Below, piece by piece: positions 1 through 12,532 of a DNA stretch of 64,000 bases (position 1 is the stretch's first letter; the number at the start of each line of letters is the position of its first letter). This stretch comes from Eretmocerus hayati. Taxonomy: Eukaryota > Arthropoda > Insecta > Hymenoptera > Aphelinidae. The notes beneath the pieces were generated by a model. The model was not told the DNA's origin and made no database searches. It saw only the letters and a list, made by a program, of their open reading frames with translations. The position numbers and the translations under genes were made by a program. The DNA lies in the NCBI GenBank assembly GCA_029851415.1, contig CM056744.1:9059268-9123267 (forward strand). The letters are read 5' to 3'.

Positions 1-1615
1 ACGAAGAAGGGTCATGTCTCAAATTGTTTTCTAGGTATTTTTATTCGATTCTATGATACAAAATATGAACTTTTCACCATCCATGGGACCCCATGAAAAT
101 TTCTCAGGTATGTGGGGCACATATTAATTTATCCTTTTCAATCATCTCCAACAACAAAATTTGGGTCTTTTTTCCAATAAAATTCATATTTCTCAAATCC
201 GTTCAGACATACAGACATGCACTTTGCGGCATTCGAAAGGTCTTGTAAAAACCTATCGAAATCAATCTTGTAGATTTCGAGGTTGTGGGTGGTTTTCTGT
301 GGGCAAAATAATGAAAAATACAAAAATATCAATTTCTTCAAAAGCCATTTTTTTATTCCTCGAAAATTTGATATTTGATGTAAAATTTTGTGTTCTTTCA
401 GAAAAACGTAATCTCGAACATTTTTTTTGCGTCCTAAGGCCTGCTTTTGCTATTTTCTGCAAATCTATTTTCTAAGCGATTAAAAATCGTCTGTTTTCTG
501 CGCATGCGCAGGAATTTGGATGGATTTTTTAAACCAATTTCATTGAAAAGCCAAGGAAATTTCCTTCAAAATGACCACTCAGCGAAGTCAATTCCATGCA
601 TTTGGACCAGAACTACCTCGTCCAGAAGACAAGTGGATCTCAGGAGGTATGTCGAGGGGACCGAGGGGAGTGAGAGGGAATCTGCGCAGGATGACGTACG
701 CCTATTTTTTCGCACTAGAGCTGAGGGTTCATCTTCCGTACGTTGTAGCTCCGGTCCCAGTTGATGAAATTGACTTCGCAAAGTGGTCATTTTGAAGGAA
801 ATTTTTTTGGCTTCCTAATGGAATTAGTCTCCAGAATCGAAATTCCTGCGCATGCGCAGAAAACAGACGATTTCTATAATCGCCTAGAAAAAAGATTTGC
901 AGAGAATAGCAGAAACAGGACTTAGGACGCGAAAAAATATTTAGGACTACGTTTTTCTGAAAGAACACAAAATTTTACCTCAAATATCAAATTTTCGAGG
1001 AATAAAAAAAATGGCTTTTGGAGAAATCGATATTTTCGATCGACTGTGCGTAAAGCACTGCTTTACGCACGGTAGTTTTCGTTTACTTTACGCCCAGTCG
1101 ATCGAAAAATACTATTTCGATTCGAGGGTGGGAAGTTTGGTTTTGCTTTACTCGTGCCAATTTCGACCCTCGCCAGCTAGGGCTCGGGCCGAAAACAATC
1201 ACTCGAAAAGCAAAACCAAACTTCCTTCCCTCGAATCGAAAAATACTATTTTGTATTTTTCATTCTTTTGCCCACAGAAAGCCGCACATAACCTCAAAAT
1301 CAATTTTACAAGATTGATTTTGTTTTCAATAAATAAAAAAAAAAACAAGATTGATTTTGATAGGTTTTTTCAAGACCTTTCGAATGCTGCAAACCGCATG
1401 TCTGTATCTCTGAATCAATTTGAGAAATATGAATTTTATTGGAAAAAAGACCCAAATTTTTTTGTCGGAGATGATTGAAAAGGATAAATTAATATGCGCC
1501 CTACATACCTGAGAAATTTTTATGGGGTCTCATGGGTGGTGAAAAGCTCATATTTTGTATCATAAAGCCAAATGAAAAAACCTAGGAAACAGTCTGGAAC
1601 ATGACCCTTTTTCGT
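1..1615. mobile_element. Large foldback (inverted-repeat) element, cut by the left window edge
   Basis: The first ~625 bases are the reverse complement of about 735-1615. The window opens with ACGAAGAAGGGTCATG and the right arm closes with CATGACCCTTTTTCGT. The arms also match in the middle (CAAAATGACCACT near 568 against AGTGGTCATTTTG near 782), so the apex is near 680. The arms contain short frames that mirror each other only because of the inverted repeat. The right arm is longer because of an insertion at about 1037-1252. No transposase is visible. The left terminus may lie before base 1, so no target duplication can be judged. Confidence 0.8.
1037..1252. mobile_element. Nested insertion made of two abutting hairpins
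   Basis: This block interrupts the right arm of the surrounding foldback: the left arm reads straight through the matching point. TATTTT lies at both edges (1031-1036 and 1247-1252), which fits a target duplication, but the site is T-rich so this is weak. Inside, 1037-1105 pairs CGATCGACTG with CAGTCGATCG around a GCGTAAAG dyad, and about 1105-1246 pairs CGATTCGAGGG with CCCTCGAATCG around a GC-rich core with CGACCCTCGCC and GGCTCGGGCCGAA. The core resembles the element at 7835-8153. Confidence 0.6.
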
Positions 1616-2020
1616 AGGTCTGTTTCGCGTGGCATTACTCGGATGTACATAAAATGTGATCATAATGATATATCGAAATATTTAATGGTCATACCGGCAT
1701 GGAGATGAAATTTTTCTCATAACTCAAAAATTTGGTCAAGTACTTTTGTACTCAAACTGTAGTTAGAATCCTGAATAGCCGTAACGCTTAACGACATTCT
1801 TTCTGCGAATATCTAGACCCGGAAAAAATAAATAGATCCTTGACCATCTTTAATGTGAAGATATATGAAATCTGGAATTTGAGGTTGTGATTATACGAAT
1901 CCTACATTTCATTGAGCTGTATATAATGGAAGAAATAAAGAATCTGTGTAAGAAATTATTTGTCACGCACACGATGGACCCCGATCTTCCGTCGGTTTCT
2001 AAATTACTATAGGAGCATTA
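1616..2020. other. Gene-free AT-rich stretch
   Basis: No open frame, repeat or RNA gene that I can support is seen between the foldback and the next small element. Confidence 0.5.
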
Positions 2021-2191
2021 GGGCCAATCCATAAGTTGCGTAAGGAACAATTTCTCAATTATTGCAGAGTCACCATCTCCATTTGTAACATTTTTTGAAT
2101 GAAAAATTGTTAGATCACATATATGGTAAGTGATAAATTAGGAGCCACTCCCCCCCCCCCTCAACCCCTCACATAATTTATGGACAGCCCC
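2021..2191. mobile_element. Small MITE-like element, GGGGCTGTCCATAA-type ends
   Basis: The left end GGGCCAATCCATAAGTT is an imperfect inverted match to the right end, whose reverse complement is GGGGCTGTCCATAAATTATG. ATTA lies just outside both ends. A run of about 12 C residues sits near 2149-2160. The end sequence resembles those of the element at 6427-7384, so the two may belong to one family. No coding capacity. Confidence 0.5.
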
Positions 2192-2196
2192 TATTA

Positions 2197-4180
2197 GACG
2201 GATCGAAATAGGTTATTGCTAGAAACTTCACTCTGTCAAATCAACCAAATACCTAATAATCCACTGCATCATTTCGCGCAACGATTATGAACTGGCTATC
2301 ATCAATCCAATATTAAGGAACGCCTCTCAATAACCGTTTAAAAAAACCGGAATACATCAAACGCAGAGTAGCGTAGAATGGAAGTTGATTATCATACATC
2401 AGATGTGCAAGAGAAAAAGTACATTTATCGAAAGTGAATTGTCGGTCAACCAAATACATATATGATGATAAACATCAATTTATACTCCCGCTCGAATCAT
2501 TCGAATCGATGGATAAGAATCAAAAAAAATTTCTCTCGTTACATACCGCTATATATTGCTGACAGGCATTTTTTTACCCCTTCGAAATTCAGAAGTCGCT
2601 CTGTTGCACCCGGACACTTTGTTGCACTTTTCATATACTGAGTTAAAGGCATGAATTTACGTTGTGCTGTATTTGAGGCGCGTTTTGAAAGTTGAAGGTA
2701 TGTATATGTATGAGAGTAATGCGGCGGCGGTCTTGTGCCAATCAAAAATGGATAATTATTGAATTTTGTGTGCACCTGCATGAGCTTGAGCATGAGCACA
2801 TTATAAGAGGTATTGGCCGATTAATAATAAGCTGATGGAATTTGAGATTATCTTTATTGTATGAGGGAAGGGTACCCTTTGAGACTTGAATTGAGATACG
2901 ATAGTAATTGGGAGGGAATTTTTTTTGTCGGTATACTTGTCTTGTCGTGTACTTGTTTGATGAATTTTGTATTCGGCTGAAAGTGTGTTTTTAAATTGAA
3001 AATGTCGGTTGAGTTAGGGTTACAATTTTAAAGTATTTTAGATCGTTTCATCAAGTTTTAAGAAATGCAATGGCTCTAATATGTTCAGTTCCATTCAGGA
3101 TTCAGATGCATGTCGTATCACTCTTACTGCAGAAATATCTGATATTCATGATTGATCGTTTGGCGTCGGATCGATTTTCTAACATCCATTTTTATTTTTA
3201 GTAGGAAAACTAAGTATCAAAAAGACTGACATGAAAGTTGCAAACATTTCGTGATTCAATTATTTTATTATACTTTTAGTTGGATAAATGATATTTTGAA
3301 TTTTTTATGCTACTAGAGTAATGAATATAGGAAAATGAAGAGTTCCTCATTCTTTCGAGAGTTCCGCGGATAGAATCTTTAAAATAATTCAGAAATGTTG
3401 GATCATTCGCTTTGGTGACACTGCCTCCTGAGGGATTTCAGAGAGAAATGCTCAATGTGGACTGATTGATTCAATCTATTCCCATTGATCGTGAAATATG
3501 ACGACTCGATATCTTGATCCGCTATTTTTTGTTGAGATTTCATAACCTCATTTGGATATTCCGATGCAGAATTCAACAATTTCAATAGTGATATCTGAAT
3601 GAATTGGAAGTGATTTTTGTGTCTCAGAAAACTCCTCTTCTTCATCCATGTAAATCATCTTGCTCTCAAATATGTTCTTTTCGCACAAATTTTCGTAATA
3701 CTAACTCAATTTATTAGTAATTTGGTCAGAATTGGTATCATTTCAATCAAATTTGACACTTGTACCGATACTTTGTACAATAAATAGTAAAATTTGAATT
3801 ATCTGAAGAACTGTTTTTAATGCATGATTGTATTCCCCTTATCAGAATCATCATTAACGATTATTATCCTTGAATTCAGAAAAATTCTGAACTCAAATCA
3901 AATCTAGTCGTTCTAATCACTGAAAACACCAAATGACATCTAATGGACTAGCAGAATCCTTTTTCTTTTTTCTCCACAATTCTATCATTATGAATTCAAC
4001 AAGGCTAGAATACTTACGACAAAAAGAGAGGGTTTGAATATCCAAAGTGCTCAGCTTATGACAATTATTTTATGTTTTATATTATTGCACTCAAAACTAT
4101 CATAATCCTTTCAGAGTCGCCCAAGCAAATTCAATGAGTGTCACGAAATTTGCGTAAAAATATAGTCTTCTTCCTAACTA
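2197..4180. other. Gene-free stretch, no supported feature
   Basis: About 2 kb of AT-rich sequence. The longest frames (60-90 codons, for example minus 2539-2799 and 3403-3645) show no domain or composition suggesting coding use. No strong inverted repeat was seen. Confidence 0.45.
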
Positions 4181-5098
4181 AGATAAGTATCCCCAACTTG
4201 CCTACTCCCCCCCCCCGCCCCCTTTGAACGTTTTGTCAAGAACTCTGTCTTACTTTCAAATTTTCAAACTTCCATTAGCTCATTCTGAACTTATTTTCCG
4301 GAAAAAGTAATTTTTTGGAGTTCACAAAAGGGTGTACCCAACTTGCCCCATCAAGCCATTTTCTTAATAACTTTGGTCTACCTCGACATTTTTCAGTGCA
4401 CTTGGATGCACTTCAAAGCTCGTCTTGAGACTTTTGAAATGAGCTGAAATACGTCTGATTTGATCTACTGAAGCCGTCTTAATTTTCCCAAGAAAAACGA
4501 CGTAAATCGGCACTTACGTCGTTTTTATCCCTTTTATCGACGTGCAACCGCGTTTAGAGCCTTTTGCTGGTCCCTGAAACTACTTCCGACCTATTTTGAC
4601 GTGAAAAACACGTTTGAGTGGTAAGAAATGTCTTACTGCACGGTCTTTTGAGATAACCATGTGGGTACATGTTGAATACATACACTTCGATTTCGGCATC
4701 CTTGTCTTACAAATCATCTCCATATTTTGTACATGAAACAACTTCAGATCGGGGTTCTGCAATTCCAAAGAACGGATTATGAAGTTCATGAAAGAAGAAG
4801 TCGGATGCGCTAAAGTACGCTAAGATTTGTCATGATTAGAAGAATTTGGCACTGGTTTTACTGAAAGAAATTACGTCGGTGATTTCTTAACTGTGCAAAC
4901 ATCAAAAATAGGAGAACATCTTGAAATTTTTTTGGGATACGCAAAAATGATTTGGGGTCGATCTAGACCACTTATATTATCATATTCCAACATAGAAAAA
5001 GTGAGAAAAAATTCAAGGAAAGTTCAACGAGTGCCCAGTTCTGAGATTGGTATATTAGGGGAAGTTGGGTACAGAGTCATAGTTGCGCACGTTTTCCT
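4181..5098 (+). mobile_element. MITE-like element, family with GGGGCAAGTTGGGTACAC ends, copy 1
   Basis: It starts AGATAAGTATCCCCAACTTG after TA (4179-4180) and ends with a decayed inverted copy just before TA (5099-5100). Further motif copies lie at 4332 (GTGTACCCAACTTGCCCC) and near 5060 (GAAGTTGGGTACA). Long internal stretches match the reverse complement of 38466-39299, including GCCATTTTCTTAATAA, CCGACCTATTTTGACGTG and a GGTGATTTCTTA...GTGCAAACA segment. The two are thus diverged copies in opposite orientation. No transposase. TA flanks fit Tc1/mariner-like integration, but the family is not assigned. Confidence 0.75.
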
Positions 5099-6426
5099 TA
5101 TCTTCACATGTCAATTCTGTTCAACCGACCGCCCATAAAAATCTACCAAATCAAATATAATACCATCATCTCACTATCATCCTCTACATTAAGAAAAAAA
5201 TTTGTTTCAAATCCATAATTTGCCCCCCATTGCGAAAAAATCTTCACCTCTAAAACGTCATTCACAAAACCCTCATCTCAAAGACATTCTAACCCACACA
5301 ACATATTCTTAAACACATTGAAAATCCAGCAATATTCGAACAATACCTCACAAGACGCAGACAACCCTCAAAAATCAGCACCACTTCTTATACATTACAT
5401 CATACATCTCTAACAAAATCTGTACGAAAAATTCACCCCGAACGCAATAAATCGGCTTTTTCCCTCATAATAACAGCGTAGCCTCATCGAAGCGTGACAC
5501 AATTCATCGATGTCCAGCTGACTCTTTCAAAAATTCCAAAGCGTAACGCCTTCGTATGTTACCTTTTATACAAGACTCACAATGTATTATAAAAGAGAAT
5601 AGCTTCGCGGGAGGATTACCTATATATATATATGATATATTGTATGACCAGCTGCGGGGGTGCCACAATATGTAGGGTCTAATAGTAAATCTTTTGGCCC
5701 CTTTTACACTAAATCTGTGTCCAAATATTGCCGCAGTATTATATAACGTATAAGTACAAGATATAAGTAATGGTTGTACATACTAACTGGTAAGAAGGTG
5801 AGATGAAGGTGCTTAGTAGTGGATACACCCTGTGTACCTCGTTAATCTTGAGTCGATTTGTTGTTCAGGCTGTATTTGTAAGTTGTACACATTTATATCT
5901 TGGGGTGTAAAGATTGGTTTCTTGGATTGAAGCTTGATCTATGATACGCGGGAGATTTGAAATTCAAGGTGCCACACTTTTGGTGTACATAGCGGATTTT
6001 GAGGGTGTATATTTGCGTTGGGGTGATTAAGGTATGGATCGAGAAAACGATTTATTATGTTACTGTTTTGAATCATTAGTTGAACCTGAGATGGCAATGA
6101 GGGTGTCTTATTTGGTGGTCGGATTGTTTAGTTAGTTTTGAGGGTGGTACAGAATTACGACGGTGTTTTTTGGAGACATTTTTTTTTTTTCAGATAATCG
6201 GTAGAAGCTTTGGTTGTACATAGGATTATGACACCGATGCTGTGCTGTTTGTATTGAATATTATTTTGGATATGAGAAAGAATTATCTAAATTTCCGTTG
6301 GTGACGATGGAAGGAATCAATCAATCTTGAATTCCGTTGGTTTGAATGTTGTTTTTGATGAGAGGCGTTGACTGAAAGAACCGTCAGAAGTATAATATTT
6401 TTGACAGTTTCTTCTAACGATCATAC
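5099..6426. other. Gene-free stretch with a short TA repeat
   Basis: No gene is recognised. A short (TA)n tract lies at about 5621-5640, followed by TGATATATTG. The rest is AT-rich unique-looking sequence. Confidence 0.45.
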
Positions 6427-7384
6427 GGGGTCATCTACAAACTACGTGGACACATTTCAAAAATTTTTGACCTTTACCCTATTCCCCGTTGTTCACCGTA
6501 CTTTATTCGACCAAATTGACCCCCGACCCCATAAAAAACTACGTTGTTTTTTTGAAAAAATTATGAAGAAAAATTTTATGGCCGGAAGTACTGGATAAAG
6601 AAATCTAGCACTAACGTTACTTTTCTAAAACTATTTTAATTCAAAAATTCATATAATAAAATATTCAGCTGCGTGACTTCGATGTGAAGTTCTCGGTTAT
6701 TCGAGAAAATGCTCTCAAATTCTGAGTTGAGTCTTACATATACCAACAAAGGATGATATTGATGATCTTTTCACACCCCGTAGGGTTCCACATTTAATAC
6801 GTAGGTAGAGTCACCTTATTCAAATGTAAGAGTTGAGTCCAATGCAGCAAAAGAAAATTTTAAACACCAGATCATTCAAAGTGGTTGAATTTGAAATAGG
6901 AAGAATCGCATTTCAAGGCTCTTTCTTCTCAAAGTATGTGCATTTTCTAGAACCGTGGAACGATATTTCAGAAGACTGATTATAGAATAATTTCTGCATT
7001 CAAAAGGATAGTGTAATGGAAAGTGCAGTAGAAAGAATATACTGTGGACATTTTTTTCGAAAAACTTCCAACAACTGGTTGAATGGAAAATTTAAGCGTT
7101 TGCTTGAATTTTCCACCAATTGTTTGAAGAAATTGGATGAAATTTCAACCGTATTGGTTGACTTTTCAACCAAATGGAGGAATTCCTCATTCAACTAGCT
7201 GGTTGAAGTTTTTCGAAAAAATTTTCTATAGTGTATATTAGAATATTTTCCGTTTATGTAGATCTGTCTCGATGGTCGAGGCTGTGAACCCCCCGCCCCC
7301 GTAGTTTTTCATATTTTTTGAAATCATTTTCAGACTCTCCCTCTCCCTCCCCACAGCTGTCTATGTAGTTTGTGGACAGCCCCG
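6427..7384. mobile_element. Inverted-repeat element with GGGG...CTACAAACTACGTGGAC ends
   Basis: The left end (GGGGTCATCTACAAACTACG) is matched in reverse complement by the right end (GGGGCTGTCCACAAACTAC). Subterminal pieces also pair: ACCCCATAAAAAACTACG near 6528 against CCCCGTAGTTTTTCAT near 7297. A smaller hairpin element is nested at 7038-7237. No coding capacity was seen and no clear target duplication. Confidence 0.6.
7038..7237. mobile_element. Nested 200-bp MITE rich in GGTTGAA motifs
   Basis: The left arm ATACTGTGGAC...TTTTTTTCGAAAAACTTC pairs with the right arm, whose reverse complement is ATACACTATAGAA...TTTTTTCGAAAAACTTC. Between them the heptamer GGTTGAA or its complement TTCAACC recurs (7078, 7146, 7158, 7163, 7200), making further local dyads. 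The 60-odd-codon frames on both strands are by-products. Confidence 0.6.
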
Positions 7385-7834
7385 ACTAATAGTTTGTGAC
7401 CTCTCCTCCCTCATGGATTATTCGCCACATGACACATTCCACGAGAAACTCGTTAAAGAAAAAAGAAATAAAAAGTCACCAAATTTCATATCGAGTCATT
7501 TTTTCGGATCTGTAAATCGAAGTTTGAGCCTCCACACTCGTAAAAAATTGGAAAATTGCCTTTGATGCCGGCACGCAAGTTCAAACTTTTTTTTGTATAA
7601 TTTACGAGATTTTGTTAATTATCAAGTCGTTACAACTCGAAAACAAAGTTAGATAACGAAACTAGACTCAGCGCAAGCAAAATATGAATAGAGCACTTGT
7701 TGAAATCCGTATGGCTCCCTTAGTTTCATTTTAATTCACTTTTCAACAAGGCACTCGTTTCAACTCATCATAAACATCTTCCCAGCTAGGATGATGCGCT
7801 CCGCACGAAATAATCTTTTCGACACGCTGTGTGG
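7385..7834. other. Gene-free stretch
   Basis: AT-rich sequence between two inverted-repeat elements. Nothing supported. Confidence 0.4.
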
Positions 7835-8153
7835 AAATAGTACATTTCGATACAAGAGCGGGAGTCTTGATTTCCGCAGCCCGAGCGATGTTTTTTCGGC
7901 TTCGGCCCGAGCCTTGGCGAGGGTCGGAATCATCGCTCGAAAGCGGGAACCACCCCGCCCGAGTGTCGAATACCATTTTTTCATCGTCGGCGTGGGAAAG
8001 AAAATGAAAAAAACGTCTCTTTCCCGCACAGACGATGAAAAAGTGTCTTTTCCGTACTGATTTTCCACTTTCTCGCACAGTTTGTCGAAAAACACTGTTC
8101 GATACACGGGTGTAAAACCTATTTTCCACCCTTGTATCGAAATGTACTATTTT
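7835..8153. mobile_element. GC-cored MITE with AAATAGTACATTTCGATACAAG ends
   Basis: The left end starts AAATAGTACATTTCGATACA and the right end is its exact inverted match (TGTATCGAAATGTACTATTT). The interior is much richer in GC than the surroundings, with GCTTCGGCCCGAGCC and GGCGAGGGTCGG, which also occur in the block at 1037-1252. Overlapping frames of 89-128 codons on both strands come from the dyad and are not convincing genes. No target duplication is evident. Confidence 0.65.
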
Positions 8154-9739
8154 TATAATTGTTATATTGGATCCCGAGGCCTTTTTTGCATTTTATTGAA
8201 TTGTTGCATCAACATCTGTTTTTCTTTTTCTTTTCTTTTTTTTTTTGCAAAAGTGTACTCTGCAAGTTGTCACATTTGAACAAACTTTACCTGATTACCA
8301 AAAAACTGATTCTTAACCTTCCAAATTTCTTCAGGAATATATGAGACGCAATAAGCGTCCCTTCAAAGACACGTATAATAGAGGAAAAAGTGCTAAGAAA
8401 GAAATCTAGAGTCGAGTTAGATGACGAAGGGGGAGTCAACATATTTCGCGGGTCCAGATGCATCTGCGATGAATTGAGATTCTTACCTACCCTCGAGTGC
8501 ACGTCTCTTTTTGCGAGGGGAGAATATTGAGAATAAAAGTAAATAAGAAACGCTCAGATGAGGGGCCACGCTTGAACTGCTCCATCATTCGTTTAGATTT
8601 TGAGAGGTATGATGGCCGGAGACGTAGACAAAATTCATACGTGGACGTATGAGCGATTGGGTGGCAGAAAATCTTGAAGTCTCTGTGGGGGTATTTCAAA
8701 TGGTCATGTTCAGAGAAAATGCAACGTAATTTCAGAAAGTTGCGTGAATTACGCCCGTTTGACACTGTTCAATCGGAATGGGTGCTGAGATCAATGGTTG
8801 CGGGGTTTAGATTTTAGATTTCAAAAAATTTATATCGTACGGGTATCGAATATCTTTATCGACAACTTATATCAGCATGCAGAATGACCTCAAGAAGACT
8901 GTAATTAGTTCAATATAAAGACAAAGTGAAAATCCTTGAAAAACCAAATTCATCCTCCGACTCGAGAAAGTCTTCGGAGAATCACACATCTTCCAGAAGT
9001 TGACTAATTTTACTATCTGACAGGAAACACATACATAATTTCAAATCATCACGTGTAACACACGCGGGGTGGAGTCTACCCCAAGTACAAATTTTGCGTT
9101 TTATGGACAACCAGGTAAGATATCAGGATGAATCATGAACGTTTATCTAGGTTGAGGTATCTTATTCTATATCATCCAATTATCTTCAAGAGTCTGAAAC
9201 CATCGTTTTCGCCGGTTGCAACCTAGGAACGTTCCGAAATCAGTCGGAAATCGGCTGTCCGAGACGTTGGTGCAATGTAAGCATGTCTACCAGATACATT
9301 TTCTCCGAGTTCCTCAAACATTTCTGGACAGTACAATCAATTTTCCAAAGGTTTTAGGATAGTTTCTGGAATATTCCCCGTGCAACCAACACTTGGACAA
9401 TTTTTTGTTGAATAAATGAATAAATGTTAGTCAAATTCTCTTTCTCGCAAACTATTGGCTCAATCCCGGTTCAATATCGTCGATTGCGTTCAATCAGAAA
9501 CATGTAGTCCACCTTACAAAATAAGAAATATGACGAGATTGTGGTTGATACCAACAAGATCCATCCGTCAAAAATTTATGAAAACCAGTCCGTTCATTTA
9601 TTTATACTCAAAGCCATCCAGGAAATGATATGAAAATCTGTAGAAAAAGTGCATGTGGTTCGACATTCTCATATTGCATCAACTGTGGGTTTTCACTTGT
9701 AAGATATAGTAGTATATGATAGGTGAATTTCTTTCCTAC

Positions 9740-9777
9740 GACAATTCATGATTGTCGTGGGACAATCATGAATTGTC
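9740..9777. repeat. Perfect 17-bp hairpin followed by a short tandem repeat
   Basis: GACAATTCATGATTGTC (9740-9756) and its exact reverse complement (9761-9777) are separated by four bases. Directly after it, an 11-base motif like GAACATTCCT recurs three times (about 9788-9820). Confidence 0.7.
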
Positions 9778-12496
9778 CCACATGAATTGAACATTCCTGA
9801 ACATTTCTGAACATTCCTGCAGGGTCGAAGTCTTTGGGCTCCATGCCGCAACGGAGATATTCTGAGGATATGCGTCATTTAAGTACCTCACCTGCGTGCT
9901 TCATCATCCAAGAAATAGACTCCTCTTATATTTTTCTGGATGGCAATATGGGGTGGAAGATATATCAGATGCAAAGTATCGAAAAATGATGTTTATACGT
10001 TTTTTCACTCAAACTCCTGTTTCCAAAGTCATTCAAGTGGTTCGGTAAATTGTTCCCCTTGCAAGCGCAAAAAAATCAGCTTTTAAGTTAAAAACTGCAT
10101 TTTTGAGGTTGATCTCCACCACTCATCGGCAGAATTCCAACGGATTCGGATTCTACACGAAAAAATACACAAGAAAGAATTTTTTTCTTGGTAGCCGCCC
10201 TCAGTGCATACGGGAACCTACCCAGCTCCCCGACAATATGGAGCGAAGACGAGGATCTTGTTTCATATCGACTCAAATCAGGCACTTATATGTAATCACC
10301 TTAAAATTCATTTGAACCAAACTTTTCAGGAAACCAACCTTGAAAACGGTGAATTCTTGAATCAAAATCTTCAAAACATACATACATATTCAAAATATTT
10401 CCAACTCCGACCGATGACCCTTATGAATTATTCGTATGAGAAGCAGTAGCGGCACGCCCCACATATGCGCACAATAGGTGTAATAGAGAAAAAAATCTGC
10501 GACAGGACGACCCCTGATGTATACGAGGTCAAAGTCACGCTCGAATCATCCAGCATCTTAAAATTCTTTTGCAGCCGTCGACCCATCAGCTGAGATGTCA
10601 GGTAGATACATATCCCCCACGTATGCATCATCTTCCCTATCCTAACCATATCCTAACCTATATGTACATAAGAGTACATAACCCCTATTTTGTGCTAGTG
10701 CAAAACAGCAAGCGTGGCAGATTTTAAGTATATCGCAAGGATAGCAGGAGGATCTTACACTCTGTACATTCTGTACACATACAGACATATATGTATGAAA
10801 AAAGATAGATCGGATCAAGATTGAAGGCAAGAGAGCAGCGCTAAAGAAGCCAAAAAGACCCTCTGATATATCTTGAAAAAGCAGCTGTCGCGCAAAAGCG
10901 GACCCTTCTATGAGCGCAATGAGCGGCGCGTGCCCCGCACGTCCGAAGCCAAATCGGCCTTTTTTTTTCGCTCCCCCATCGTCTGATTACAATACTTACC
11001 TGCAACCCCCGCTCTGCACACATCTTCCATACATTCTTCCGTCGTTCCGGTTGATTGCGAGGGATACATGTCTATGGAGGGTGTGTATATTACTTTTGGA
11101 ATGTGGCACGTGTCGTCGTCTCGAGGAAATCGCGACGAATTTCCAAGTATTTTATACAAACCTAACCTATATAATAACCCGGGGGCAGCCATTCCTAGAC
11201 ATGATGGCGTCTACCGACCATGACTCTTCTTACGTTTTTCTTCGATTTATAGGGACAGTGTGAGGGCAATTGATGGTGATTCTCAAGTGTCTGATGTATT
11301 GAATTTCACCCACGAGTTTTCCAACTTTGATTTTTGACCCTAAGAGTATAATAGAGTGGTGATGTTTGGTGGAGATATCCTAATGGGTCGATCGAGTGTT
11401 GAAGGTTATGGATTATTTGTGTGGGTGACTTTAATGGCTTCATTCCTGGAAATTTTTTCTAGGGTAGGAAGTATAGGAAGTACTGGCACAAATTTGGTGA
11501 AAGATCAAAGGTTTTGTTACGTGTAGATCACTTGTTGGGAATGTCTTTGCTTCAAGTTAGGTACTTAGTTGTTCACCGACTGCGTTAGTCAACGAGACTG
11601 AACTTCAACGAAAAGCTTTCTCCAGTTAATAAAATAAAGAATAAAAAGTGAAAAATGGTTCTCCATCATGCAGAAAAAGGGTCTTCTCAAAATTTGTACC
11701 TGAGTCGCACAGTCTATGTAGACACTCATTAACCAATTCTGAATATTTTAATGTGGAAAATTTCTCTCCTGACAGTTTTCAATACTTTAATTAGAAATTC
11801 CACTAGATCTTGGAACATAAAAAATCGTATCGTACATATCCGAAAAGGGTCAACATCAACTTTTTGTGAACGCTCTCATTGTAACTAAACCATTTCAAGG
11901 TTAGTTCAGTCAGTATCATCAGATCTAAAAATTTTTTAGTGAACATCTCTCCAAAGTAACCACAGTTAATTTGTGCACCAATCCATCAAATACCATGCTT
12001 GCGAGGGAATTTTTTTTCCACGTGCCTTCATCAACATTTATTAAGTCATGATTGTACTCTTTAGAATCAAAGTAGACCAGGTCTCATTTTGGAAAGTGAT
12101 GAAACCATAGCCTACATATTCATCAAGTTTCGACAAATTTGAAGTTATCCTTTGCATGATTTTCCTCCATCATGCTCTACGGTGTTCTTCAACTTGAGGA
12201 ATAATTCCTGAATGTCGTCCATCCATGGTTTGATTGTTGAGGATCACCGAATGAATGAGTGTTGTAGTGGACTTAATCTACATTGATTCTGAACAGCACA
12301 ATTGGCGTGAATTGGAGTTTTGACAACGAGTGAAACTATAAATTTTGAGCTCATCCTTGATCGCAAAGCAGCTAACGGTATCATAAGCGTATGAGATTTA
12401 TCCATAAAGCATATGAAAGTTTGATCATCTCCCAGGGATGTTCGAATAGCCGAGCGAATAGCACAGGCCCGGCAAGCCTGTGAGAAATCAGACGAA

Positions 12497-12532
12497 TGTT
12501 TCGGTTCTGTTTTCTAAAACAGAACCGAAACA
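12497..12532. repeat. Perfect 17-bp hairpin with a 2-base loop
   Basis: TGTTTCGGTTCTGTTTT (12497-12513) faces its exact reverse complement (12516-12532) across CT. It stands alone, with no adjacent gene that I can see. Confidence 0.75.

Noticed and set aside
7743..8129. Overlapping 115- and 128-codon minus-strand frames
   Set aside because: They run across both arms of a hairpin MITE; two frames open at once argues against coding.
10910..11263. 117-codon plus-strand frame in a GC-richer patch
   Set aside because: Composition follows the patch; no domain, no splice partners, and a competing 94-codon frame lies on the other strand.
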